Assembly (NCBI GenBank): GCA_963726065.1
Contig: CAVSAU010000010.1
Coordinates: 62,001 to 126,000 of the forward strand
Reading direction: 5' to 3'
Length of the DNA stretch: 64,000 bases
Source: Neomesorhizobium sp963726065
Lineage (GTDB): Bacteria > Pseudomonadota > Alphaproteobacteria > Rhizobiales > Rhizobiaceae
The notes below the pieces were generated by a model, which worked only from the letters and a program-made list of their open reading frames with translations, ran no database searches and was not told the origin of the DNA. Below, one piece after another: positions 1-13,621 of the stretch. Both the position numbers and the translations under genes were made by a program. Every line of letters starts with the position of its first letter. Within the stretch, counting starts at the first letter, position 1.

Positions 1-399
1 GATTCGCTTGCGCAGCCGGAAGGCGCGCAGACCTACCCACCCTACAACATCGAGCGCACCGGCGAGGATTCTTATCGCATTTCGATGGCGGTCGCCGGTT
101 TTTCGGATGAGGAAATCTCGATCGAAGCCCACCGCAACGTGTTGACCATCAAGGGTGAACGCAAGGACGAGGGCAATGGCGAGGGCTCCGAGCTGCTTTA
201 CCGCGGCATCGCCAGCCGTGCTTTCGAGCGCCGCTTCCAGCTTGCCGACCATGTTGAGGTGACTGGCGCCAACCTCAAGAACGGCCTCCTTCACATCGAT
301 CTCAAGCGCAGCATTCCCGAAGAGCTGAAACCCCGCAAAATCGCGATTTCGGCTGCTGCGGCGAACGCCAAGCAGATCGAAGCCAAGACCGCCAACTAA
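1..399 (+). CDS. Small heat shock protein Hsp20 (5'-truncated by window edge)
   Basis: Holdase chaperone of the alpha-crystallin/IbpA family that binds unfolding proteins in the cytoplasm. The frame is open from base 1, so the N-terminus lies outside the window; about 132 residues are visible. The sequence shows the alpha-crystallin domain: an SIEAHRNVLTIKGER strand, the FERRFQLADHV segment, and the GLLHIDL strand before an IPEE..PRKI tail, which matches the I-x-I region used for oligomer assembly. An ATG at 85 is internal to the domain and unlikely to be the start. A strong terminator follows 24 bases after the stop, so the transcription unit ends here. Family assignment is firm; the exact paralogue is not determinable. 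Confidence 0.93.
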   Translation, partial: DSLAQPEGAQTYPPYNIERTGEDSYRISMAVAGFSDEEISIEAHRNVLTIKGERKDEGNGEGSELLYRGIASRAFERRFQLADHVEVTGANLKNGLLHIDLKRSIPEELKPRKIAISAAAANAKQIEAKTAN

Positions 400-422
400 A
401 ACCTCGTAGGATTTCTTGAGGG

Positions 423-452
423 AAGGCGGCGCTTTCGGGCGCCGCCTTTTTC
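423..452 (+). terminator. Rho-independent terminator of the Hsp20 gene
   Basis: A perfect 10-bp stem (AAGGCGGCGC at 423-432 with GCGCCGCCTT at 439-448) has a 6-base loop and runs into TTTTTC. It sits 24 bases after the Hsp20 stop and just before the converging threonine aldolase gene. Confidence 0.9.
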
Positions 453-472
453 ATTTTCAGGGGTGTGCTTTC

Positions 473-1522
473 TCAGGCGATCAGCGCGCCGAAGGCGTCG
501 ACTTCCTCAACGGTGGTGGCGAAGCTTGTGACGAAACGATAGATCGCCTCGCCCCGCGGGAGATCGCCATCGAAGCTCTGCGGCAAGCCCCATTCGTGGA
601 ACCTCGCTCCCGCGGTACGCATCCGTTCAGCCTTCTCGCGGGTCAACATCGCGAAGACCTCGTTGGCCTGTGGCTCCCAGGCCAGGCGCAGGCGGTTTGA
701 GGCGCGCAGAGTGTCCGCCAGCCGCGCCGCCATCGCGTTGGCATGGCGCGCCGTCTCCAGCCACAGATCGTCGGCCAGATAGGCCTCGAACTGCGCCGCC
801 ATGAAACGCGATTTGGAAAAGAGCTGGCCCGCCCGCTGGCGCAGAACCTGCAGGTCGCGGCCGAGTTCCGGGTTGAGCACGACGACTGCCTCGGCCATCC
901 AGCAGCCGTTCTTGGTGCCGCCGAACGAGACGATGTCAACGCCGTTTTTCCACGTCATCTCCGCCGGCGTCACTTCGAGCGCGGCGAGCGCGTTGGCAAA
1001 ACGCGCTCCGTCCATATGCAGCGGCAAGCCATGCTTCTTCGCTACCGCCGAAACTGCCGCTATGTCGCCCAGCCCGTAGACTGTCCCGATTTCGGTCGCC
1101 TGGGTGATCGTCACCGCCATCGGCTGGCCAGCAGGCGCGAGGTCGTGGGAGAAGCGTGTGATGGCGCGATCGAGCGCGTTGGGGTCGATCCGGCCTAACT
1201 CGCCCGGAACCGGCGCTGTCCGCGCACCATCCGTGAAAAAGCCCATCGCGCCGAATTCATCGACGGTCATGTGCGCTTCGGCATGGCAGAAGGCGACGCC
1301 GCCGATGCGGTTGCATACGGACATGGATAGCGCGTTGGCCGCCGTGCCCGTCGCGGTAAAGAAGACCGCGACCTCGCGCTCGAAGATTTCGCTGAAGCGT
1401 TGCGAGACTATTTTGTCGAGCTCGCCGTTGCCGTAGGCCGGCTCGTAGCCCGAGGCATGGGCCGAAAGGCTTGCGGCAATCTTTGGGTGGGCGCCAGCCC
1501 AATTGTCAGAGGCAAAAATCAT
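473..1522 (-). CDS. ltaE: Low-specificity L-threonine aldolase (beta-eliminating lyase family)
   Basis: PLP enzyme that cleaves L-threonine or L-allo-threonine to glycine and acetaldehyde. The frame opens at 1570, but I place the start at the ATG at 1522. Family members begin with a residue run like MIFASDNWAGAHP, and GGAA lies just upstream; this gives 349 residues, normal for the family. Visible hallmarks are GYEPAYGNGE near the N-terminus, the TATGTAAN substrate/PLP loop, HMDGARFANA with the PLP-contacting Asp, and SFGGTKNG carrying the Schiff-base Lys (about residue 204). The gene converges on the Hsp20 gene and diverges from gltB. It appears monocistronic and intact. Confidence 0.9.
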   Translation of the reverse strand: MIFASDNWAGAHPKIAASLSAHASGYEPAYGNGELDKIVSQRFSEIFEREVAVFFTATGTAANALSMSVCNRIGGVAFCHAEAHMTVDEFGAMGFFTDGARTAPVPGELGRIDPNALDRAITRFSHDLAPAGQPMAVTITQATEIGTVYGLGDIAAVSAVAKKHGLPLHMDGARFANALAALEVTPAEMTWKNGVDIVSFGGTKNGCWMAEAVVVLNPELGRDLQVLRQRAGQLFSKSRFMAAQFEAYLADDLWLETARHANAMAARLADTLRASNRLRLAWEPQANEVFAMLTREKAERMRTAGARFHEWGLPQSFDGDLPRGEAIYRFVTSFATTVEEVDAFGALIA

Positions 1523-1990
1523 GGAGTTCCGGTAAGTTGCCGTGTGAGAAATATCGCCCGTTTCTATCATGTAGAAGCGCGCGGGAAACCGTCACACCAG
1601 CAAAAAACCAGCGGTCCACCGGCGTCCGGTTGCGCCACGATGTTGCAAGATAGGACCTTCCGGCGAAACATTCTTACGCCGTTCCTTGATAAATTTTGCA
1701 TTTCGGTCTTGTGCGCTGCCCGAATCTCTGTCATAAAAAAATTAGGACAGCACTACTGTCTTATTTATCTCGATGAAGCTGGCCGGATCTGGCGTATAGT
1801 TCGCCGTCCGGCCTTCGCTGCGAGGCCCTATGGCCTTCGCTGCGAGCGGTGGCTGGCAGGATGCCCGGCTCGTTCGGTGCGGTCCGCCAAGCTTTCGCAA
1901 GACATGAAGCGTGACGTATGCTGGCTGGCGCGGTTGCGGCCTGCCTGAAGGATGGAACGCCCGAAAGGGAACGTGAACGGAGGAAAGACG
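1523..1990. promoter_or_regulatory. Divergent ltaE/gltB intergenic region with a 15-bp direct repeat
   Basis: No gene is seen in these 468 bases. GGCCTTCGCTGCGAG occurs at 1810-1824 and again at 1832-1846, a 22-bp period (two helical turns), about 145 bases before the gltB start. A short hairpin (GACAG at 1746-1750 with CTGTC at 1756-1760) is followed by TTATTTAT and could be a weak terminator or part of a gltB leader. The stretch around 1680-1780 is clearly more AT-rich than its surroundings, as expected for promoters. The gltB ribosome binding site is the GGAGGA just before 1991. Confidence 0.4.
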
Positions 1991-6729
<4,739 letters not shown>

Positions 6730-6742
6730 CGCGTGAGTGCGG

Positions 6743-6763
6743 CCGGGAAGAGCTGCTTCCCGG
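6743..6763 (+). other. Hairpin in the gltB-gltD gap
   Basis: CCGGGAAG (6743-6750) pairs with CTTCCCGG (6756-6763) over a 5-base loop, 13 bases after the gltB stop. There is no U-run, so it is more likely an mRNA processing or attenuation element between the two subunits than a full terminator. Confidence 0.4.
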
Positions 6764-6878
6764 TCCCTGCCGATCAGCAGCAAATTTTGAAGCCCGATCC
6801 CTGGCGGTTGTCATTGTGACTGGATGGGATTAACGGGTGCGGCGGTAACCCCGCCATGTGGACTACAGGAACCGAAAC

Positions 6879-8336
6879 ATGGGCAAGGTAACAGGTTTTC
6901 TCGAGATCGACCGGCAGGTGCACAAGTACCAGCCGGCTTCCGACCGCATCCGGCATTTCCGCGAATTCACGCTGCCGATGTCGGACAAGGAGGTCGAGAA
7001 ACAGGCCGCGCGCTGCATGGATTGCGGCGTGCCCTATTGCCATGGGCCGACCGGCTGCCCGATCCACAACCAGATCCCGGACTGGAACGACCTCGTCTAC
7101 AACGGCGACTGGGACAACGCGATCCGCAACCTGCATTCGACCAACAATTTCCCGGAGTTCACCGGCCGCATCTGCCCGGCGCCGTGCGAGGAAGCCTGCA
7201 CGCTGAACCTCGAGGACATTCCGGTCGCCATCAAGACCATCGAGCAGGCGCTGGCCGACAAGGCCTATGAGACTCGGCCATGTCCGGCCCTATCCGCGCG
7301 GAGAAGAAGACCGGCAAGCGGTCGCCATCATCGGCTCGGGACCGGCGGGCATGGCGGCGGCGCAGCAGCTCGGCCGCGTCGGCCACGACGTGCATGTCTA
7401 CGAGCGCGAGAGCCAAGCCCGGCGGGCTGATGCGCTACGGCATTCCCGACTTCAAGATGGAGAAGCACTATATCGACCGGCGCGTCGAGCAGATGCGCGG
7501 CGAGGGCGTGACCTTCCATTGCGGCGTCAATGTCGGCGTCGACAAGAAGGTCGCCGAACTGCTCGCCGAACACGACGCGGTGCTTTATTGCGGCGGCTCC
7601 GAGACGCCGCGGCCGGCCGGCATTCCGGGCGCCGACCTGCACGGCGTGCACGACGCGATGCCCTATCTGGTGCAGCAGAACAAGCGCGTCGGCGGCGAGG
7701 ACATCCAGTCGGTGGCCTGGCCGTCCGAGCCGATCCTGGCCGGCGGCAAGCATGTCGTGGTGGTCGGCGGCGGCGACACCGCGTCCGACTGCGTCGGCAC
7801 GGCGTTCCGCCAGGGCGCGGTGCGCGTCACCCAGCTCGACATCCGCCCGCAGCCGCCGGAGAAGGAAGACAAGCTGACGGTCTGGCCGTACTGGGCGACC
7901 AAGATGCGCACCTCGTCCAGCCAGGCGGAAGGCGCCGAGCGCGAATTCCAGGTGGCGACGCTGGAATTCATCGGCGAGGAAGGCGAACTGATCGGCGTGC
8001 AGCTGCTGCGAGGTCGACGAGAAGCGCAAGCCGATCGCCGGCACCGATTTCGTCATCCGCGCCGATCTCGCCTTCATCGCCATCGGCTTTGCCGGGCCGT
8101 TCGCCGACAGCGTGGTGCGCGAGCTCGACGGCCAGATGAAGATCGGCATCGACAACCGCCGCTCGACCAACGTCACGGCCAACGATCGCGATTACCGGAC
8201 CAGCGTCGACCGGCTTTACGCCGCCGGCGACGTGCGTCGCGGCCAGTCGCTGGTCGTCTGGGCGATCCGCGAGGGCCGCCAGGCGGCGCGCTCGATCGAC
8301 GAAGCGTTGATGGGATCGTCGGTTCTGCCGCGGTGA
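6879..8336 (+). CDS. gltD: Glutamate synthase (NADPH) small subunit, reading frame broken by indels
   Basis: GOGAT beta subunit: FAD/NADPH protein that feeds electrons through 4Fe-4S clusters to GltB. The start is the ATG at 6879 (MGKVTGFLEIDR) behind AGGA. The N-terminal cluster motifs are CMDCGVPYCHG and CPAPCEEAC, followed by the FAD fold (IIGSGPAG, about 7330) and the NADPH fold (VVVVGGGDTASD, about 7760). Five shifts are needed: extra bases near 7272, 7285, 7414 and 8012 and a missing G near 7320. They sum to zero modulo 3, and 1458 nt gives 485 residues, the normal GltD length. No motif is lost. The gene lies 149 bases after gltB. Confidence 0.9.
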
Positions 8337-8767
8337 AGCCGGAACGGCTAGACATCGATGAAATCGACGGCGCATGCCACTGCGGGGGCGTGCGCTTCCA
8401 TGTGCGGCTGAGCGACGGCTTGCACAGCGCGCGCCGCTGCACATGTTCCTATTGCCGCATGCGCGGCGCGGTGGCCGTCTCGGCGGAAGTCGACGGGTTG
8501 ACAATGCTTGAGGGGCGCGAGCTGCTGACCGAATACCGGTTCAATACAGGAACCGCCCGGCACTATTTCTGCTCGCGCTGCGGCATCTACACGCATCATC
8601 AGCGGCGCTCGAACCCACGCCAGTTCGGCGTCAACGTGGCCTGCCTGGAAGGCATCAGCCCATTCGATTTCGCCGAGGTTCCCGTCAACGACGGCGTAGC
8701 GCATCCATCCGACAATGCCGGCCAAAGCCGGATCGCCGGTGTGCTGAAATTTGTCCCGAACAGGTGA
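8333..8767 (+). CDS. GFA-fold zinc protein (glutathione-dependent formaldehyde-activating family)
   Basis: About 144 residues. Three cysteine clusters (CHCGGVRF, CTCSYC and CSRCGIYTHH) are the zinc ligands of the GFA/CENP-V fold. Characterised members bind glutathione-S-hydroxymethyl adducts, but many homologues have no known substrate, so the function here is open. The likely start is a GTG at 8333 whose last bases overlap the gltD stop (GTGA), which implies translational coupling to gltBD. An ATG inside the first Cys-containing segment would remove conserved sequence. Intact. Confidence 0.8.
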   Translation: MKPERLDIDEIDGACHCGGVRFHVRLSDGLHSARRCTCSYCRMRGAVAVSAEVDGLTMLEGRELLTEYRFNTGTARHYFCSRCGIYTHHQRRSNPRQFGVNVACLEGISPFDFAEVPVNDGVAHPSDNAGQSRIAGVLKFVPNR

Positions 8768-8843
8768 TCTTCAGTAGGCGGTCGGCAGGAATTCGTTTCT
8801 AGCCCTCGCGGGCCTGGAGCGGCGGACGACGGTATTTCTCTGC

Positions 8844-10084
8844 CTACTGCCTTACCACCGTGGTTGTTTCCGACTCGGGAAGCGCCGGGGCCGCCACTGC
8901 GGGCGCTTTGCTTCCGGAAAAATCGTCGGCGCGGCCGGGGGCGGCGTCGGGCGCCACGCCTTCGATGGCCAGGCGTTCGCCGGGCGTCGTCGGTTTCGGC
9001 TTCGGCGAAACCTTGAGGCCCAGGAGTTCGGAGCCGCCGTCAAGCTCGGGATCGGTGAGCGAAATCGGCACGGTGCGGTCGATCTTGGCGATCGCCGCGG
9101 GATCGACGGTGATCTCGGCAGGGTCGGCGTTGGCACGCCGATTGCCGGCGCCTTGGCGTCGCCGAAAATCTTGCTCAGCGGCTTTTCGGCATAGAAGGCG
9201 AGCTTGCGCTTGCCGGCCTTGGTCACGTTGATGCCGTCGCTGGAGCGCAGCCGCACCGGCTGGCCGTTGATGTCCGGCCCGGACATGACGAAGGCGCCGT
9301 TCTCGTCGACGAAGCCGTCCCAGACATCGACGAACTCGCCCTTGGCGTTTTCGGCGACGCGCCGGTAGATGTCGTTGAAGGCCAGCATGTCGGCGGTCAT
9401 GCTGGTGGACTTGAAGGCCGGCATGCCGACCCAGATCAGCGGGACGTCATTCTGCCTTGCTCGCCGCCGAGAACACGGTAGCGCGCGCCTCGTATTCCTT
9501 GATCCAGGCTTCGCTCAGCTTGTCGGCTCGCGGTCGTCGCCGATACGCATCTGCTGGCGGTCGTTCGAGCCGAGCATGACCACGATCGCCGCCGGCTTTT
9601 CGGTTTCGACCATCGTGGCGATCTGCTCGGGCCAGTTGAAGAAGTCGTCGCGCACGAACCCCGACGAGCCGTTGGACTGCGGTCGACGACCCTGATGCCG
9701 GGCGTCTGGGCGTAGGCATCGGTCAGGCCCTCGGCGAGGCCGCTGCCGAGGAAGTCGCCGACGACGAGGACGACCTTGGCGTCCGGCTGCTTCTCGACCG
9801 CCACGATCTCGGGTTCGACCGGCTCGACTGGAGCGCTTGCGGCTGCGCCTTGGTGACTTTCTTGCGCGGCCTTGCCGGCGCGTATCTGGCGCGGTGCGCT
9901 CGCGATAATAGTCAATTGCCGAACAGCAGGCGCTGGATGAAGGTGCGGCGCGGCTTCTGCCGCTGCTCCTGCGCGGCCGAATCCGGCGCTGTGAACACCA
10001 GCGCCGTCGCGACCATTGCGAAAGCCAGCGAACAGGCAGGCAAGGCGACGCAATGCGATATGGTCTGACCCAGCCTGCCTTCAT
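8844..10084 (-). CDS. DUF459 SGNH-hydrolase-like envelope protein, reading frame broken by indels
   Basis: Probable secreted or periplasmic SGNH/GDSL-fold protein of the DUF459 family. The conserved segments are KVVLVVGDFLGSGLAEGL, AAIVVMLGSNDRQ, the WVGMPAFKS segment, and LRSSDGINVTKAGKRKLA, which carries the Asp/Lys-rich C-terminal block. A hydrophobic leader (ALVFTAPDSAAQ) follows the start at 10084, and the C-terminus is a Pro/Ala-rich tail. The segments lie in several frames; I count about seven single-base shifts (near 10055, 10022, 9925, 9683, 9537, 9458 and 9130). Their net effect agrees with the length (1241 nt, 414 codons after correction). The start lies 10 bases after the transglycosylase stop, with GGAG between, so the two form an operon. 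A cell-wall role is inference from that pairing. Confidence 0.72.
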
Positions 10085-10094
10085 CTGCTCCGCC

Positions 10095-11324
10095 TTATCG
10101 CCCCCGCAGGAACTTCAAGCACTTCCATGCTGGGGTGTCCGTCCTGCGTCAAGCCCATCTGCGCCTGAAACGCCTTGATCGCCGAACGGGAGCCGTCGCC
10201 GATCTTGCCGTCGACCTTGCCGTCATAGTAGCCGTGCGCGGAAAGCCGTTGCTGCAGTTCCTGCTTCTCCTCGAAGGAAAGCTTGGTGAACGGCCGTTTC
10301 CAATCCTGAACGAGGCCGCCATAGCCGGCGATCTCGTCGGCGAGCAGGCCGACGGCCAGCGCATATTTGTCGGCGTTGTTGTAGCTCTTCAGCACGTAGA
10401 AGTTCCTGGTCATCAGGAAGGCCGGACCGCCGCGGCCGTCCGGCACCTTCAGCTCGGCCTTGTCGCGAGCCGCGCCTGAAGGCCTTGCCGTTGGCGCGCT
10501 CCACGCCGAGGCTTTCCCATTGCGCCAGCGACATCGAGCCGCCGGGCAGCTTGCCCGCCGGGCATCGCGACTTCGTAGCCCCAGGTCTTGCCGGACTGCC
10601 AGCCGTTCTTGCGCAGCAGGTTGGCGGCGGTCGCCAGCGCGTCGGGCACCGAGGTCCAGATGTCGCGCCGGCCATTGCCGTCGGCATCGACGGCATAGGC
10701 CTGGTAGCTGGTCGGGATGAACTGGGTGTGGCCCATCGCGCCGGCCCACGAGCCGGTCAGGTGGCTCTCGTCGATGTCGCCGCTCTGCAGGATCTTCAGC
10801 GCCGCGATCAGCTGGGTGCGGGCAAATTTCGCGCGCCTCTTGTCGGCATAGGCGAGCGTGGCCAGCGAGCGCACGACGTTGCGCATCACCTTGTCGTTCT
10901 TGAGGATCTCGCCGTAATTCGATTCCATCGACCAGATGGCGAGCAGGATGTAGCGGTCGACGCCGTAGCGGGCTTCGATGCGGTCGAGCCAGGGCTTCCA
11001 CTTGCGCGCCATCTGCGCGGCCGACCGCGACCGAATTCTCGTGCACGCGGTTGTCGAAATAGTCCCACACCGGCGCGGTGAATTCCGGCTGGTAGCGAGC
11101 CTTTTCAAGCACTTCCGGGTCCGGCGCGGTAATGCCGCGGAACGCACGGTCGTAGGTGCTGCCCGAGACGCCGCTCTTGGCCGCTACAGAGCGGAAGCTC
11201 GCCACCCATTGCTGAAATCCCGCGTCGGCCGAAGCCGGACCGGCGGCAAGCGCGAAGCGCGAGCAGAGAACCCTGCCGCCGCGAGCACCATTCCAAAGCG
11301 GGTTTTGGCCTTTCGAACGCGCAT
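10095..11324 (-). CDS. Lytic murein transglycosylase (MltB/SLT_2 family) with peptidoglycan-binding domain, frame broken
   Basis: Cleaves peptidoglycan between MurNAc and GlcNAc, leaving 1,6-anhydro ends. AGGAGG, five bases upstream, picks the ATG at 11324 over the ATG at 11328. A signal peptide ends near GPASADA. The catalytic Glu lies in LAIWSMESNYGE, and GAMGHTQFIPTSYQAYAVD is the substrate-groove signature. A C-terminal PG_binding_1 repeat (QQRLSAHGYYDGKVDGKIG) closes the protein. Five shifts are required: a missing base near 11275 and extra bases near 11020, 10570, 10480 and 10115. After them the gene is exactly 410 codons, ending at the TAA at 10095. It is transcribed with the DUF459 gene. 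Confidence 0.87.
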
Positions 11325-11413
11325 GCATCCCTCCTGAAAAATCGAACAGAAGACCATTCTTGCCAAAGCCGGTTAGGAATTAGTTTACCATGGATATCTT
11401 TCGGACGATAAAT

Positions 11414-11564
11414 CGAATGTCGGGACCGTGCAGGGCGGGAAACGGCCCAGTGGAGCGAGTTTGACATTCGTACTCCATTTGGCCTCACGCGAACGATGCG
11501 AATGTCAAATTCAAGGCTCCACCGGAATCATCTATTTACTTTGTGGTCCTGATCCCGACATTCG
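11414..11564. promoter_or_regulatory. Nested inverted repeats in the divergent mltB/galU control region
   Basis: The octamer GACATTCG or its complement occurs four times within 151 bases. The outer pair is a perfect 12-nt inverted repeat (CGAATGTCGGGA at 11414-11425 with TCCCGACATTCG at 11553-11564). The inner pair is a perfect 11-nt inverted repeat (TTTGACATTCG at 11460-11470 with CGAATGTCAAA at 11499-11509). Each inner arm contains a consensus -35 hexamer TTGACA, one facing each gene. This resembles a multi-site operator for a dimeric regulator. The regulator is unknown. Confidence 0.5.
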
Positions 11565-11662
11565 CCTGACTGGTCTGGACCACTGGTGTTCAGTACTCTT
11601 CAATTCCGGCGTGAAAATGTCGATGGATGTAAATGAAACAACAGGTTCGAGGGTGAGACGGG

Positions 11663-12569
11663 ATGAAGAAAGTTCGCAAGGCGGTTTTTCCGGTGGCTGG
11701 CCTCGGCACGCGATTCCTGCCGGCAACCAAGGCTATCCCCAAGGAAATGCTGACCGTCGTCGACAAGCCGGTCATCCAATATGTGGTGGACGAGGCCCGG
11801 GAAGCCGGCATCGAGCACTTCATCTTCGTTACCGGCCGCAACAAGACGGTCATCGAAGATCACTTCGACGTCCAGTTCGAACTCTACAACACCTTGGCGG
11901 CCGCGCGGTAAGGACGAGCAACTCGCCCACCTGCAGCGGCTGCAGCCGGGGCCTGGACAGACCAGCTACACCCGCCAGCAGGTTCCGATGGGCCTTGGCC
12001 ATGCGGTCTGGTGCGCGCGCGATCTCGTCGGCGACGAACCTTTCGCGCTGCTCCTGCCCGACATGATCATGCAGGCGGAGACGAGCTGCATGAAGGACAT
12101 GACCGATCTCTACAACCAGACCGGCGGCAACATTATCGGCGTGCAGGAATGCGACCCTGCCGAAACCCACAAGTACGGCATCGTCGGCCGCGGGGACACC
12201 GCGGGCAATGGCTTCCGGATCACCAGCATGGTGGAAAAGCCGAAGCAGGGGACCGCGCCGTCCAACCTCTACATCAACGGCCGCTACATCCTGCAGCCTG
12301 AGATATTCGGCCTGCTCGAGAAGCAGGAACGCGGCGCCGGCAACGAGATCCAGCTCACCGACGGCATGCTGAACCTCAAGAAGAACCAGGATTTCTATGG
12401 CTACCACTTCCGCGGCCGCACCTTCGACTGCGGCTCGCCGGAAGGGTTCGTCGAGGCAAACGTGGCCTTCGCGCTGTGGCGCCCGGATATCCACGACAAG
12501 GTGGCCGACACGATCCGCAAGCTTGCTCACGAGTTGAAACCGATCGACCGGCGCCAGTCGGAGCGGTAA
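11663..12569 (+). CDS. galU: UTP--glucose-1-phosphate uridylyltransferase (one frameshift)
   Basis: Makes UDP-glucose for exopolysaccharide, LPS core and cyclic glucans. The nucleotidyltransferase signature FPVAGLGTRFLPATKA is followed by IPKEMLTVVDKP at the N-terminus. GLGHAVWCARD, the MVEKPK segment and GRYILQPEIF complete the family pattern. One extra C near 11905 (in LAA/RGKDE) splits the frame; corrected, the protein is 301 residues, normal for bacterial GalU. The start ATG at 11663 has a weak GACGGG upstream. The gene diverges from the murein hydrolase operon across the repeat-rich control region. I interpret the shift as sequence error because everything after it is conserved. Confidence 0.92.
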
Positions 12570-12708
12570 GGCGGGCGGCGCGATCGTCAGGATGCCGCTT
12601 TCGATCCCATTGCTGCGGTCTGCGATTAGTGGCTAACTAGGAGCGGGCTTGCGCGTCGGCCGTGGTTTGGGGAGGCCGATCTCGCATGGTTCACAGGGAG
12701 TAACGGTG

Positions 12709-13188
12709 ATGTCCGTGGCGATGCACCCGTTGGCGCCACATTATCTGCCGGGATTTATCACGGCGCCGGGCGAGACCGATTATCTGTTCGTCGGATCGGT
12801 CATCTTCCTCATAATTGTCGTGCTCGCCATCGGAAGCCTGTATTTCTGGCTCCACGCCTTGCCGGAGCGCCTCGCGCACGGGACGAACCATCTCCAGTTC
12901 CAGCTCGTGGCGGTGCTGGCGTTGCTCGCTCTGTTCACCCACATCAATGCGTTCTGGGTGGCGGCGCTGTTGCTGGCTGTGGTCCCCATTCCCGATTTCT
13001 GGACGCCCTTGGCCACCATGGCCGAGTCGCTCGCCCGCATGGCCGGTCGGCGGTCGCCCGTATCGCCGGACGTGCCGACGCAGGAACCGCAAGGGGCCAT
13101 AGCCAACCTGCCGCATCCGGCGGATGAAGTCGATAATCCCGACGACCATCCGCAAAGCGTTTTGCCGGTGGCAAAACGTCAGCCATGA
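12709..13188 (+). CDS. Small inner-membrane protein of unknown function
   Basis: 159 residues starting at the ATG at 12709, with GGGAG eight bases upstream; the longer frame from 12649 lacks such a site. Two clear hydrophobic helices are visible, about residues 26-46 (VGSVIFLIIVVLAIGSLYFW) and 62-90 (VAVLALLALF...WVAALLLAVVPIP). A hydrophilic, Pro- and Asp-rich cytoplasmic or periplasmic tail follows. I recognise no named family. The gene is not obviously operonic: galU ends 139 bases upstream, and the next gene converges from the other strand. Confidence 0.7.
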   Translation: MSVAMHPLAPHYLPGFITAPGETDYLFVGSVIFLIIVVLAIGSLYFWLHALPERLAHGTNHLQFQLVAVLALLALFTHINAFWVAALLLAVVPIPDFWTPLATMAESLARMAGRRSPVSPDVPTQEPQGAIANLPHPADEVDNPDDHPQSVLPVAKRQP

Positions 13189-13251
13189 TCGCAAAACTGC
13201 TGTGCTCGATTTGAACGAGGTTTTTCCCCGAACCTGATCGCGATGGGCATG

Positions 13252-13512
13252 CTACGCGCAGACGCCACGATAGCAGGAGAACGGGCGCCCGCCGACCGTG
13301 CCTGTGGTGCGGCCGTCGGCATCGGTCCAGGCACTGACCGCTTGCCCGCCAATGGTGCCCGTGGTGGCGCCGTCGGGCTCGACCCTGAGCGCAACCGCCT
13401 TGCCGTTCAGCGACCCGTTGATGGTGGTGCCGGTCTGGTCGGCGCGGAATGCAACGGCGCCGGCCGCGCATCCCGTGACAGCCAGCAGCGTGGCGAGGAA
13501 GCATATCTTCAT
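13252..13512 (-). CDS. Small glycine/threonine-repeat lipoprotein, function unknown
   Basis: 86 residues. A lipoprotein signal (MKICFLATLLAVTGC) places the lipidated Cys at residue 15. The mature part consists of three imperfect units built on a T-T/I-x-G-x-x-x-G-K/Q/R-x pattern (TTINGSLNGKAV, TTGTIGGQAV, TTGTVGGRPF). It ends in FSCYRGVCA with two Cys that could form a disulphide. The regular turn-rich spacing suggests a small beta-roll or solenoid. The family is not recognised, and the start has no strong ribosome binding site. Confidence 0.6.
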   Translation of the reverse strand: MKICFLATLLAVTGCAAGAVAFRADQTGTTINGSLNGKAVALRVEPDGATTGTIGGQAVSAWTDADGRTTGTVGGRPFSCYRGVCA

Positions 13513-13621
13513 CGCTGCAGGATAGACGATTCCCCCTGCCGGAAGCCAGACCGGTCCCTGATGCGTGGTGCGGTGATGTCCGTGTCGCCAACCGTCGCAT
13601 GATCGTGCAAAGAGACACTCC

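Noticed and set aside
743..1436. Long plus-strand open frames opposite the threonine aldolase
   Set aside because: They are antisense shadows in GC-rich sequence; the minus-strand frame has the complete PLP-enzyme motif set.
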